DNA from: Candidatus Acididesulfobacter guangdongensis
GTDB taxonomy: Bacteria > SZUA-79 > Acidulodesulfobacterales > Acidulodesulfobacteraceae
NCBI GenBank assembly: GCA_004195045.1
Contig: SGBC01000002.1
Span: 434,001 to 498,000, forward strand
Reading direction: 5' to 3'
Length of the DNA stretch: 64,000 nt
Position numbers and translations under genes: made by a program. The notes below the pieces were generated by a model, which saw only the letters and a list, made by a program, of their open reading frames with translations, searched no databases and was not told where the DNA came from. Each line of letters starts with the position of its first letter. The first letter of the stretch is position 1. Positions 26,677-35,297 of this stretch are shown here, piece after piece.

Positions 26677-27204
26677 CTATTTCTCTTTTGAATTTTCTAA
26701 AAAATAAGTTAAAGGTTGAGACATACCATATCTTGTCTTACCGTATATCGCCTTATGATTTGCCGTATTCTCGCCTACACAACTTTTAATAAAGCAATGT
26801 TTAACAAGCTCATTTATACGATTTGACGACTTAAAAAGCTTTTTGTATTCCTGATAATCTCCGTGCATATCTAAAACATATTTTTCGTTTCTGAGTGTCA
26901 ATTTTATTTCTGGATTAACATTTTCCATTAGTACATTTTTTACGTGCTCTTTATTTATTTTTTCAAGACTGCTGGCATTACATTCTATTTGTGATAGCTT
27001 ATTATTATCTATTTCTTCAATATTAATTTTATAGCGTTTTCCTCCAGCGTTAAATTCTTTGCCGTTATAAGCCTTTACAAAAAGATTGCCTATCTCTTTT
27101 TGCTCTAATATCACACCGCGACCTTTCTTATCAACTTTAGTTTTTGCAAGACATAATTCCTCGTTAAAAACCGTTATTACTAAATCGATATTATCTAATT
27201 TCAT
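26677..27204 (-). CDS. Hypothetical protein
   Basis: A 175-residue soluble protein of mixed alpha/beta pattern, no recognised domain. The segment RINELVKHCFIKSCVGE and the C-terminal YGKTRYGMSQPLTYFLE are the only distinctive stretches. It has an AAGGAGGGTT ribosome binding site and belongs to the leftward operon. Confidence 0.5.
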   Translation of the reverse strand: MKLDNIDLVITVFNEELCLAKTKVDKKGRGVILEQKEIGNLFVKAYNGKEFNAGGKRYKINIEEIDNNKLSQIECNASSLEKINKEHVKNVLMENVNPEIKLTLRNEKYVLDMHGDYQEYKKLFKSSNRINELVKHCFIKSCVGENTANHKAIYGKTRYGMSQPLTYFLENSKEK

Positions 27205-27302
27205 CCTTAAACCCTCCTTAAATTTATCAATCTTATCAATATATATTTCTCTTGATTTTTTATTCGTTTTAAATTGAGAATCCCCTTATAAACAATCTTA
27301 GA

Positions 27303-28007
27303 TTAAATTTCTACATCAAAAAAATCTTCAATATCTATTTCGTTTGCCACCATTTCTAACCGCAATTTAAAATATTTACATAATTCCTTGAAATCTTCTT
27401 CTGTAAATTCAAGTTCGTTCACTACGCATTGTTCTTTTATTAAAGTTTTAAATTCCTCATTGGTTTCGACATCTACTATGTCTGAAATTCCCTGCATTTT
27501 TAAATCCTCCTTATTGTTATTAATTTCACTTAAATCCCAAATCAATTCACTATCTGCTTTTTTGACCGTATATTTCTCAAATTCTTCGGCAAACTCTTTA
27601 TTTTTCATATCAGTATCTATAACATCCATTATTATCGTAAATAAAACATCTGAATAATTTATCTCTCTTATTTCCTTATTTTTTATTATTTTAAATTCTA
27701 CATAATCGTTTATTAAATGATATTGTTTAGGCGTTAATCCTTTTATTTTTATAGTTCTTGGCGATGCCTGTAATGACACAACTACGGTATTTGATTTTTC
27801 TTTTTCGTTCATATTGTTTTCTCCTTTTTTTTTATAATCTTTTCTGCAAGTTGCGAGTTTAAGATTAAATTCCGTACAATTATAACCACCTTCATATCTA
27901 TCGCTATTTGTTCCCTTACATGAATCTAATTCGTAATTTTCACATAATACGCATTCTTTAATTAATTCTCTTGCAAATCTTTCTATACTCTTTTTCTTTT
28001 TAGCCAT
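27303..28007 (-). CDS. Cys-rich N-terminus protein with two internal translation starts
   Basis: A 234-residue frame of no known family. Residues 1-65 carry six Cys (ECVLCENYELDSC, YNCTEF, ATC), perhaps a metal-binding module. Two internal Met codons each have their own strong Shine-Dalgarno inside the frame: AAGGAGAAAACAAT before residue 66 (MNEKEKS) and AAGGAGGATTTAAAA before residue 171 (MQGISDI). The full-length start also has one (AAAGGAGGATTT). The frame may therefore yield nested shorter proteins, or be a fusion of three small genes that once stood in tandem. Confidence 0.55.
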   Translation of the reverse strand: MAKKKKSIERFARELIKECVLCENYELDSCKGTNSDRYEGGYNCTEFNLKLATCRKDYKKKGENNMNEKEKSNTVVVSLQASPRTIKIKGLTPKQYHLINDYVEFKIIKNKEIREINYSDVLFTIIMDVIDTDMKNKEFAEEFEKYTVKKADSELIWDLSEINNNKEDLKMQGISDIVDVETNEEFKTLIKEQCVVNELEFTEEDFKELCKYFKLRLEMVANEIDIEDFFDVEI

Positions 28008-28017
28008 AAATCCTCCT

Positions 28018-28464
28018 TTACAAAATCCATCTAACTTTCTCCTTTTTATAAACTTCTTGACTGCCTCTTTCTCTTTTTTCTCTCGACCACTCTCTCGGCT
28101 TTACTATTCCGTCTTTTTGAGCTCCTACCGCCCTTAAAGAAGCGGCGCTTTCTTCTTTTAAGGTATAAGTAAGAACCTTTCTATAGCCCATAATCTGAGC
28201 GATTTTTTTCACTCTCGAATAAAGCATAGAATTTGCGTTCCTCGTCCCGTCAGTGCAGACCCTTAAAACTTCTAAAGTTAATCCGTCGTCAAGCATACGT
28301 GCGACGGGACGGCCGCAAATAGCCACGCCTATCAGTTTTTCGCCGTCGAACAGACCTATCGAAAATTTATGACCGGCGACGGGCTTGTTGTGGCGGTGAT
28401 TTGCCAAAACAAATGAGTTTGCTAATTTTAAACTTATCGGTTGAAAGTTATAGTATTTTTTCAT
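28018..28464 (-). CDS. XF1762-family protein (GNAT-like)
   Basis: A 148-residue protein of the XF1762 family found in phages and plasmids, with a probable GNAT-type acetyltransferase fold. The family opening NHRHNKPVAGHKFSIGL is present (about residues 22-38), followed by IGVAICGRPVARML and the LEVLRVCTDGTRNANSMLYS strand-helix. The substrate is unknown. Overlaps the upstream gene by 17 bases; residual motifs near the C-terminus are Arg/Lys-rich. Confidence 0.75.
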   Translation of the reverse strand: MKKYYNFQPISLKLANSFVLANHRHNKPVAGHKFSIGLFDGEKLIGVAICGRPVARMLDDGLTLEVLRVCTDGTRNANSMLYSRVKKIAQIMGYRKVLTYTLKEESAASLRAVGAQKDGIVKPREWSREKRERGSQEVYKKEKVRWIL

Positions 28465-28894
28465 AAATCGCTCTTAAAGCTTTTATAAAATTATTTTCTT
28501 TTTCTTTAAGCATATCTGGATTTTCGACATCTGTGAACAACTCTTGGTTTTTAAAGCTAATATCGTATTTTTTAAGAATGTCGTCTATGCTATTCTTAAA
28601 TTCATTTTCAGTTATAGTGACATGCTCATAAGTCGAACCGTGATCATTTATGCGATAAACACCATTATTAAAAGATATATCAAAATCTATAATATAGTCG
28701 CCTTTATCAATAATAACTTTCTTTATATATCCATCTTTTGTTGCAATATAATCTTGTGAAGTTTCATCATCTTTTTCTAAATTTGCAATAGGTCTTATTA
28801 TTACCGCTATAATAATAGACGCTACAAATACTATTAAAACCAATGCGATAATATATGGATTATGTGATAAATGAGTTGGAAAAGAATTAAACAT
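28448..28894 (-). CDS. Small single-pass membrane protein
   Basis: A 148-residue protein with one N-terminal membrane segment (YIIALVLIVFVASIIIAVII, about residues 13-32) and an acidic cytoplasmic or periplasmic domain of about 110 residues; the last 45 residues (FKNSIDDILKKYDISFKNQ) resemble the C-terminal part of the protein at 32907 (the ILKKYGLSFENGE segment). ATG at 28894 is preferred over one 11 codons earlier because AGAGG stands 9 bases before it. Function not recognised. Confidence 0.5.
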   Translation of the reverse strand: MFNSFPTHLSHNPYIIALVLIVFVASIIIAVIIRPIANLEKDDETSQDYIATKDGYIKKVIIDKGDYIIDFDISFNNGVYRINDHGSTYEHVTITENEFKNSIDDILKKYDISFKNQELFTDVENPDMLKEKENNFIKALRAIYEKIL

Positions 28895-29297
28895 TTTTGT
28901 TTTCCTCTTTATTCTTAATTTCTTCATCGAGTTTCTTTAACCTTAAGATTTCTTTTTCCGTATCGTTTTTAACTTTTTTTCTGATTAAAAGTTCTTCATT
29001 AATCTTATCTCTGTGATCCCAAATGAATGCCCTTATATATAATTCTTTATATGTTGATATACTATCTGATATTTCATAATAAGGAGTTCTTGTAAAAAAT
29101 GTATTAAAACGTTTAATTAAAATTCTTTGTCTAGTTTTTCCAAAAGCAAAAAACCATCCATTATGAAGCGTTGGATATTCAAAATAATTTTTATATCCTT
29201 TTAAAAACAAATTTACGTCCTCGTATGTTTGAATAGATTCTATTTTTTGCACTTCTTTTACGCCGAAAATATTTTTAATTTTATTAATTAAATACAT
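28887..29297 (-). CDS. Hypothetical protein
   Basis: A 136-residue basic protein with many aromatic residues in the middle (GYKNYFEYPTLHNGWFFAFG) and a C-terminal charged helix. No family recognised. Overlaps the downstream membrane protein gene by 8 bases and follows the upstream small gene by 2 bases. Confidence 0.5.
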   Translation of the reverse strand: MYLINKIKNIFGVKEVQKIESIQTYEDVNLFLKGYKNYFEYPTLHNGWFFAFGKTRQRILIKRFNTFFTRTPYYEISDSISTYKELYIRAFIWDHRDKINEELLIRKKVKNDTEKEILRLKKLDEEIKNKEENKNV

Positions 29298-29299
29298 TT

Positions 29300-29542
29300 T
29301 TAACCTTTTATATTTTTTAAAAATTTTCTTTTATTTTTATTTTTTATGTTTTCTTCTTCTATTATCTGCAGCCATACGATATCCGATCTTAATAGTTCTT
29401 CACATTCTTTGTCGTCTTCTTTAAAAGGTTTGCTTTTAGAAACTTCAATTATTGAATATGACCTAATATCGCCATACTGAACTAAAACTTCCAAGTTTTC
29501 GTCAAATTCGTTCAATTTTTCTTTCAACTCTTTTGTCGTCAT
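29300..29542 (-). CDS. Small acidic phage-type protein
   Basis: An 80-residue protein beginning MTTKELKEKLNEFDENLEV, a pattern (TxxEL...L..fd.d..V.i...) common to small phage and plasmid proteins of unknown function. It starts inside the leftover reading frame of the cytosine methyltransferase remnant. Ribosome binding site AGGAGG. Confidence 0.5.
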   Translation of the reverse strand: MTTKELKEKLNEFDENLEVLVQYGDIRSYSIIEVSKSKPFKEDDKECEELLRSDIVWLQIIEEENIKNKNKRKFLKNIKG

Positions 29543-29702
29543 AATAACCTCCTAATCTATTAAAAATTATTTTCTTAATAACCGCCTTACATATCTTTTT
29601 AACCACTCCCGGCACGACTGCGTTGCCGAACTGCTTATAAGCCTGTGTGTCCGAAACTACGATTTTAAAATCGTCCGAAAATCCCTTGACCTTCTCCCCT
29701 TC
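29502..29702 (-). pseudogene. C5-cytosine methyltransferase, C-terminal remnant
   Basis: Upstream of the small gene, 67 codons read in frame without a start. The first 35 or so match the end of Dcm-type methyltransferases: KGFSDDFKIVVSDTQ then AYKQFGNAVVPGVVKKI (motifs IX/X). The fragment begins exactly at the right-end hairpin of the TnpB element and its N-terminal part is not found on the other side of that element, so the rest has been deleted. A downstream in-frame extension overlaps the next gene's start. Confidence 0.75.
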
Positions 29703-29760
29703 CTAAACTCAGGGGATTCTTGATTTTTATTTAAGAGGAACATATCAATTCAAACCTCTT
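29693..29760 (-). ncRNA. Putative omega RNA / right end of the TnpB element
   Basis: On the minus strand the end of tnpB is followed by a hairpin CCCCT-GAGTTTAGGA-AGGGG, the form seen at right ends of IS200/IS605 elements. In studied members the omega RNA scaffold comes from this end and its guide is the adjacent flank, here AAGGTCAAGGGATTTTCGG from the methyltransferase remnant. The 5' limit is not visible; the extent given is approximate. Confidence 0.4.
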
Positions 29761-31260
29761 CTCTAAGATTAACTTAATAGCATATTTACTCAGCTTTTTC
29801 GGTATTAGTCTTCCGAAATTATCCAAGTTATGCAATCTTTCTCTCAAAACATTTGAAAGAAATCTATTTTTTAACATCTTTGATGAATGCAAGTCGGCAT
29901 TCTCTTTATGCCCGCAGTGTTTACATTCAAAAACTTCTTGAGTCTGCCTGTTGACTTTATCGATACTTCCGCAATCGCAGGTAATACTTGAATATTGAGA
30001 CGGCGTAATATGAACTTTAATACCTCTTTTTTCCGCCTGACGTTTCAATATATTCTTAACGTCGCTTAGACGTAACAGCTTTAAGAGACGGCCATATTTC
30101 ACATTAAATTCTTCGTTTATGACGCCTAACTTGTCTCTAAATAGCAAGTCTTCAACGACTAAATCGGTAATATTATTTTCTTCGCAATAGTTAAGGATAT
30201 TATGGATTTCTAATCCGATATACCATTGCAATTTACGGTAGAGTTTTTGCAATTTTCTAAGTTGCTTATCATTTAAGTTCTGCGCACCGATTTTATCTAA
30301 TATCAATAATTCGTTAGCAATCCCTTTGACTAAGTCTCTGTCGTAGTCAAAATATGCGCCGTCCGATAATATCGCAAAGTTGTGTTTAACGTTTATGTCT
30401 AATCCTTCGGCTTTGCTGAAAGGCTTGAATACCGGCTCCGGTTCTTCTATCGTAGCGGATATATTAATCTTATTCTGTTTAAGAGAAAGGTTTAAAACAA
30501 ATTCTTTTCCTATCCAGTCCTTGATTTTATGGTATTTATTATTGATTTGAACCGGCAGTCTTAAATATTTCTTGCCTTTCATTTTAAAGTTAAACCAATA
30601 TTTATATAGTTTATTGGTATCATCTATAAAAATATGAGCTACATTAATATTGGGTTTATTGCTTAACATTACCGACGAATATTCCGGTATTTCTATCAAT
30701 TTAACTTTAGATAAAATATTGCTTTGAATTTGCTTTGATAAATTAAGAATCCTGTCGAAATAAGGCTTAGTTTTAAAGTATTCAAAAACCGACAAGACGT
30801 CTTGATTAAGTATTTGTAATTCTAACGGCTTATTGAAATCCAAATACGCCAGATATTTTATTAATCCCGTAAGTTTAGTTGATTTAAACTTTATTTCAAA
30901 TTCTTTGGTCTCGCCTTTCTTATAAAACTTAGTATTTACTTTATATTTAACGATTATCATCTTGCTTTGTATTCTAATACGTCTGTTTTGTGTTATTTTC
31001 TTTAAAGTTGTTAAATATTTATCGATAAGCATCTGCATTTCTCTTTGAATATTCCAAGACGATATATAGCCGTCTTTGACTATCTTGTAATCCGATTTAA
31101 GTTTATTAATGCCGTCTGTATTCAAAAGTAATGCCTTATTATTAAAAATATGCAAGGATAGTGTATTCTTAATGGCTGCTATTTGCTTAAGAATGCTTTT
31201 TACATCCTCAAACTTAGATTTATTCAAATATTTTGACGTCGTTCTCTGCGCTTTAATCAT
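29731..31260 (-). CDS. tnpB: TnpB RNA-guided nuclease
   Basis: A 509-residue TnpB, longer than the usual 370-420, with an extended N-terminal half. The RuvC-like catalytic residues are in place: Asp in AEGLDINVKHN, Glu in DLVVEDLLF and Asp in KENADLHSS. The zinc finger reads TCDCG ... ECKHCG. Family members are transposon-encoded nucleases, ancestors of Cas12, that cut the empty donor site guided by an RNA from the element's right end. All key residues are present so it may be active. Confidence 0.9.
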   Translation of the reverse strand: MIKAQRTTSKYLNKSKFEDVKSILKQIAAIKNTLSLHIFNNKALLLNTDGINKLKSDYKIVKDGYISSWNIQREMQMLIDKYLTTLKKITQNRRIRIQSKMIIVKYKVNTKFYKKGETKEFEIKFKSTKLTGLIKYLAYLDFNKPLELQILNQDVLSVFEYFKTKPYFDRILNLSKQIQSNILSKVKLIEIPEYSSVMLSNKPNINVAHIFIDDTNKLYKYWFNFKMKGKKYLRLPVQINNKYHKIKDWIGKEFVLNLSLKQNKINISATIEEPEPVFKPFSKAEGLDINVKHNFAILSDGAYFDYDRDLVKGIANELLILDKIGAQNLNDKQLRKLQKLYRKLQWYIGLEIHNILNYCEENNITDLVVEDLLFRDKLGVINEEFNVKYGRLLKLLRLSDVKNILKRQAEKRGIKVHITPSQYSSITCDCGSIDKVNRQTQEVFECKHCGHKENADLHSSKMLKNRFLSNVLRERLHNLDNFGRLIPKKLSKYAIKLILEKRFELICSS

Positions 31261-31349
31261 TTTTATTTATTAATATTTTTAAATTAAAAATTTATTGCCT
31301 TATATCTTAAGCCCTAAAGGACGGAGTTTTACGGCAACTGATGATAATT

Positions 31350-32144
31350 TTAAAATCCTGAAATTATTGAATTTCTAATATCTAACAAAATTTTATTTAA
31401 ATCGGCATTATAAAATCCCGACGTCGAACCTGCGTTAATTTCTATTATTTTCGGTAAATTATATATGCCGTCAATTCCGTCAACTATATCTACCGTATAT
31501 ATCATATCCGGCTGCCATTCCGTGTTGGCTACTTTTTCGGCTAATTCTATTATCTTTTTAGACGGCTCAGATAACGCTATATTTTTTTTCCACGAATACG
31601 GCGAATATCCTGCAATTTTTCTATCGACTATCCATAGTCTCCATTCTATATCAGGCATCCGATAAGCCTTATTAATCATACACATCGTTTCAGGCGCGTT
31701 TATAAGATAAAAAGATATATCAGGATGCGATAATATATCGTCTATCGTGTTTGCGACAAAACCGGTAAATAATTTACTTCCGCTATCCGGTTTTATAAAA
31801 ATAGGAAACCTGTCTGGACAGAGACGAATTACTAAACTTAACGGCAAGAAATAACAATCGCTATTAACGACGCTAAGCTCCCGCAAATAAGAAATCCAAG
31901 TTGAAACATTATAATTTTGGTTATCATAGCAAATACGGATTCCCGCACCTTTTTTTATTAACATATTAGCGTCCTGAATAGTAGTAACAGCAAATGACGG
32001 CTTATTTTTATTAAAAGTATTAGGCAAAGGTGTAAACGACATTCCGCCCTTTATCGTTTGAATTTCATCGCTCATATCCGATAAAATTTTAACCGTCTCG
32101 TTAAGTCTATTTTTAAAAATAGCTTTATGTATTCGCCAGAACAT
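31350..32144 (-). CDS. ATP-grasp protein (DUF4343-like)
   Basis: A 264-residue protein with ATP-grasp hallmarks in order: FPIFIKPDSGSKLFTGFV (nucleotide-binding Lys strand, residues 114-131), EWRLWIVDRKIAGYSPYS, YTVDIVDG and the metal-binding end KIIEINAGSTSGFY. This set corresponds to the DUF4343 branch, found in phages and bacteria, which likely ligates an amine to a carboxylate; substrate unknown. Its stop is 14 bp from the TnpB element's left end, so that insertion may have removed genes that followed it. Confidence 0.75.
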   Translation of the reverse strand: MFWRIHKAIFKNRLNETVKILSDMSDEIQTIKGGMSFTPLPNTFNKNKPSFAVTTIQDANMLIKKGAGIRICYDNQNYNVSTWISYLRELSVVNSDCYFLPLSLVIRLCPDRFPIFIKPDSGSKLFTGFVANTIDDILSHPDISFYLINAPETMCMINKAYRMPDIEWRLWIVDRKIAGYSPYSWKKNIALSEPSKKIIELAEKVANTEWQPDMIYTVDIVDGIDGIYNLPKIIEINAGSTSGFYNADLNKILLDIRNSIISGF

Positions 32145-32187
32145 TTCGCACGTCCATATTTTATTTTTTTAATTTATCTTTTTTTAA

Positions 32188-32910
32188 TTATAAAATCACG
32201 GCCTTGCCGTCCCAAACCTTATTATTTCTGTTGAGAAATAAGTCCGCCAGCATCGGAGCTGTATTTTCACATTCTTTGACATATAAAGGCTTTTTAATCA
32301 TTCTACAAGATTCTTTACCTATATATATAAGTCCAAATTCTTCAGGTATTTCGTCCGGCAGTATTAATCCTTCAGGACACGCATAAAATTTAAAGTTTCC
32401 AAATGGATGATTATGCTGTTTTTTACCGTCTTTTAGAAAATCTTGCCTTGAAACTTTACATTCGATATTTATATCGTTTTTCATTCCCGTGCCGAGAACA
32501 TCGGGATATTCTCTTGATATGTTGTATCCATGCGGTTCCTTTAGGATTACCTTGCATCTATATAGAGAAATTGATTCGTGTTGTTTTTGAAGCCATTTTG
32601 CTACTTTATCTATACATTCGCTATGCGACATTTCTATTTTTTTAACCTTTTTCGGCTTTGGCAAAATAAGCGGGCATCTTTTAAGCTCATATAATTGATG
32701 ATAAGCCGTATGTGTGCCTTCTGACGTTTGATATTCTTTTACCGCTATTTTACAGCATCCGTATTTAAACAATTCTGAATATTCGTCTGGCGTATTTGTT
32801 ATGAAATTTTTAATTAAATTAGAGCATTCCTTGCATTTCCATTTTGCTATTTTTTTATTATCTACTCTGTTTATTGCATAGTTTCTTTTTAAGATTTCTA
32901 TATTGTTCAT
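32188..32910 (-). CDS. PD-(D/E)XK nuclease-like protein with N-terminal zinc-binding part
   Basis: A 240-residue protein. The N-terminal 60 residues contain WKCKECSNL and GCCK, perhaps a zinc finger. Residues 130-175 have the nuclease core: EYPDVLGTG (Asp), then NIECKVSRQDFLKD (E-x-K), followed by FKFYACPEGLI, as in phage and MmcB-like PD-(D/E)XK proteins. It probably cleaves or binds DNA; specificity unknown. Overlaps the upstream gene by 4 bases. Confidence 0.65.
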   Translation of the reverse strand: MNNIEILKRNYAINRVDNKKIAKWKCKECSNLIKNFITNTPDEYSELFKYGCCKIAVKEYQTSEGTHTAYHQLYELKRCPLILPKPKKVKKIEMSHSECIDKVAKWLQKQHESISLYRCKVILKEPHGYNISREYPDVLGTGMKNDINIECKVSRQDFLKDGKKQHNHPFGNFKFYACPEGLILPDEIPEEFGLIYIGKESCRMIKKPLYVKECENTAPMLADLFLNRNNKVWDGKAVIL

Positions 32911-33512
32911 AATAAATTTATCTCCGTTAAAGCTTTTACAAAGTCTTCTTTTTTGCTTTCAAGCTCGTCTTTTGTCGCATATACAAATATTTCGCCGTTT
33001 TCAAAGCTTAATCCGTATTTTTTAAGAATTGTAGCTATTTCCTTAGTAGGCTCTTTTAAGTCTGGGTTAATATCAAAGAGAGTATTATTATCATCAGATA
33101 TTAAATACGCATCGTCTATAATTTCTGTATCTCTGTCATCTCCCATTAAAAAAGCCTTTTCTAAAAAAGTTACATAAAAACTAATCTCATCATTATGTTT
33201 ATTTAATAATTCGCTAACAACAATCTTCTTGTTTATAAAAATATCGTCATAAGTGTCTCTAAATATTGAATCTTCGCAAGAATAAACTTCGCCGTCTCCG
33301 CCGATAATAATCCAATCGCCTACACTAACTGTTGCTTCGCCTTTAAGATTACTAATCAAAACAGTTTTTTTGTCTTCATTAATTTGCACATAATTCCAAA
33401 TTCTTATTTCGTCTTCTGTTAGTTGATTAAAAGCATTTCTTAAATATTCAATATCACCATTCCATTGTATTGCTTTAACTATAAGTGGTTTTTTACGATA
33501 TTTTAAAAACAT
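32907..33512 (-). CDS. Phage-type hypothetical protein
   Basis: A 201-residue protein. The first 90 residues follow a pattern widespread in phages: YRKKPLIVKAIQWNG, then VGDWIIIGGDGEVYSCEDS and IFRDTYDDI. The remainder (about 100-200) is an acidic domain with ILKKYGLSFENGEIFVY, which shows a resemblance to the small membrane protein at 28448 in the DIxxILKKYxxSF segment. Function unknown. Coupled to the nuclease-like gene by a 4-base overlap. Confidence 0.6.
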   Translation of the reverse strand: MFLKYRKKPLIVKAIQWNGDIEYLRNAFNQLTEDEIRIWNYVQINEDKKTVLISNLKGEATVSVGDWIIIGGDGEVYSCEDSIFRDTYDDIFINKKIVVSELLNKHNDEISFYVTFLEKAFLMGDDRDTEIIDDAYLISDDNNTLFDINPDLKEPTKEIATILKKYGLSFENGEIFVYATKDELESKKEDFVKALTEINLL

Positions 33513-33548
33513 TTAACCTCCATTTTTTATATAATGCGCATAGTGAAC

Positions 33549-33875
33549 TTATTCTTCTGTCCACAATGGATTTTTTAATTTAAAAACACCTCGTTCAATA
33601 AGTTTGTCCGCCTCATTATTTTTTACAACCTCTATAGATTCACTTACGACATCATCAATCGTTATCGGTATTAAACCCGATGAATTTAAAAAGGGAGTCG
33701 GATCTATCAAAGGGTCGTTAAGAGCATAAGACGACTTAAAAAAATCAAGCGGAACAATGTCTGTATCCTGAGCAAAGAAATATAAGTCTTTTCTTTGCTT
33801 ACCGTCCGGCTTAGATTTATCGATTAATGTGAATTTATAAATTTTACCTTTATGAATATCGAATTTTGGCTGCAT
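33549..33875 (-). CDS. Hypothetical protein
   Basis: A 108-residue soluble protein of no recognised family (YKFTLIDKSKPDGKQRKD near residues 13-30; PLWTEE at the end). It lies 3 bases after the Dam-type methylase gene and is presumably cotranscribed with it. Confidence 0.5.
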   Translation of the reverse strand: MQPKFDIHKGKIYKFTLIDKSKPDGKQRKDLYFFAQDTDIVPLDFFKSSYALNDPLIDPTPFLNSSGLIPITIDDVVSESIEVVKNNEADKLIERGVFKLKNPLWTEE

Positions 33876-33878
33876 ATT

Positions 33879-34718
33879 TTACGCCTCCGTAAAAAGCGAA
33901 AGGTTTTGCCCTTGCTCGCTTAAATCGTAATTAGCCCAGACTGTTTCCGTCCGCGCCGGACAATTATCTTTATTTCTGTATCTCAAGCTATTAGCAAAAC
34001 AATTAAAATCCTGCCTGTAAAAGCCTGAAAGCCTGTCATTATAAATATCGTTGTCATATCCGCTCAAAAGCCACTTACCTTTGATATTCGAAAGAATATC
34101 TATAAGGTCGTTATGGTCTTTATCGGTCATCTCGAACATATATCCGCCTGATTTGCGTGAACTTGCTACGTAGGGCGGGTCAAGATAGAAAAACGTATCA
34201 GTCCTGTCCCAGTTTGCGATTAGTTTTCTAAAATCCAAGTTGTCGATATAAACTTCAGAAAACCTTTTATGTATCAGGCTTAATTTATCTATGCTTTTAA
34301 TTCTTTTCGGCATATTAGCTTCAACAGAAAATTTCCAGCCGGTATATTTGCAAGTAGAATGTCGCGTCGATTTAATCAAATAATAAAATCTTACGGCTCT
34401 TTCTGCTTTATCAATTTTATCTGTCTGTATATCGCGGTATTCGTAATAGCATTCGCGTGAATACGGCAATAAGCTTATTTTTTCCTGAAATTTCTTAAAA
34501 AGTTTTCTGTCCGCTATAACCTTAAAAAAGTTATAGAGTTCGCCGTCAATATCGTTATAGACTTCTACTTTAGACGGGCTTTTATTTATTAATATAGTTC
34601 CTGACCCGCCGAAGACTTCGACATAGGTTTTATGGCTTGGAAATAACGGTATAAGGTTGTCTATCATAAAATATTTTCCGCCGAAGTAGCCAAATGGGGT
34701 TAGTTTTTGAGCTTTCAT
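33879..34718 (-). CDS. DNA adenine methylase (D12 class, Dam-like)
   Basis: A 279-residue N6-adenine methyltransferase. FGYFGGKYFMIDNLIPLFP near the start, the SAM-binding motif I VEVFGGSGTI (residues 36-45) and the catalytic motif IV FYLDPPYVAS (about 172-181) are all seen in the alpha-class D12 order. No restriction enzyme gene is nearby, so it looks like an orphan phage-type methylase that may protect element DNA from host restriction. Overlaps the upstream HD-domain gene by 4 bases. Confidence 0.88.
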   Translation of the reverse strand: MKAQKLTPFGYFGGKYFMIDNLIPLFPSHKTYVEVFGGSGTILINKSPSKVEVYNDIDGELYNFFKVIADRKLFKKFQEKISLLPYSRECYYEYRDIQTDKIDKAERAVRFYYLIKSTRHSTCKYTGWKFSVEANMPKRIKSIDKLSLIHKRFSEVYIDNLDFRKLIANWDRTDTFFYLDPPYVASSRKSGGYMFEMTDKDHNDLIDILSNIKGKWLLSGYDNDIYNDRLSGFYRQDFNCFANSLRYRNKDNCPARTETVWANYDLSEQGQNLSLFTEA

Positions 34719-35281
34719 AATTTATTTAAATCTCCGTCATCGTAATAACTTATAATATCGGTATATAAATCTAAAAATATTGTTTCTGACTTTTTAGGAT
34801 TCCACGGCTCTATTTTTTCAGGATAAGGTTTTACGGTTTTAATTATTGTCCATTCATCAGGTTCGCCTATAAGTAAATCTCTCTTCTCGGTTGCTAAAAG
34901 CCGTAAATCCGCTTCTTTAACCGAATCTGGTAATTTGTCCGGCAAGCCGAACTTTTCGGTTATAACCTTATATACTTTATATTCTAATTTGCGATACTGA
35001 GGCAACAATGTTTTTAACGGTTTTGATATATCAGTGAGATAAGATTCCGTGGCATCATGCAAAAGAGCCGCAAGACTATCTTCGTCAGGTACGTTATTTA
35101 CCGCTAATACGCTATGTTGCGCTACTGAATAAAACTCTTTAGTATGTCCTGTATATCGACAAATATTAGACAAAGCGTGCGCTATGTCTTCGATACAGAC
35201 AGAATCGGCATCAGGATTAAGAAAATCAAATTTCTTGCCGGTATAAGTTTGTATCCACGGTAAAACGGTTTGATTTGCCAT
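34715..35281 (-). CDS. HD-domain phosphohydrolase
   Basis: A 188-residue HD-fold hydrolase (YfbR/5'-nucleotidase-like). Metal ligands are visible as His in SNICRYTGHTKEF and AQHSVLA, then the HD pair in LAALLHDATESYLTDI and a later Asp. The length is normal for such phage-encoded hydrolases, which act on nucleotides. It is coupled with the Dam-like gene. Confidence 0.75.
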   Translation of the reverse strand: MANQTVLPWIQTYTGKKFDFLNPDADSVCIEDIAHALSNICRYTGHTKEFYSVAQHSVLAVNNVPDEDSLAALLHDATESYLTDISKPLKTLLPQYRKLEYKVYKVITEKFGLPDKLPDSVKEADLRLLATEKRDLLIGEPDEWTIIKTVKPYPEKIEPWNPKKSETIFLDLYTDIISYYDDGDLNKL

Positions 35282-35297
35282 TTTAATACCCCTAATT

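Larger units (their letters stand above)
29693..31336 (-). mobile_element. IS605-group element carrying only tnpB
   Basis: tnpB with a left-end hairpin-type sequence (CTCCGTCCTTTAGGGCTTAAG, 31306-31326 read on the minus strand) and a right-end hairpin near 29693-29712. There is no tnpA, so it depends on a transposase elsewhere. Outer limits are estimates from these hairpins. Confidence 0.55.

Noticed and set aside
31261-31349. Search for the missing first part of the cytosine methyltransferase left of the TnpB element
   Set aside because: Neither the gap nor the ATP-grasp gene end contains methyltransferase motifs, so the element is not a simple insertion into an otherwise intact gene.
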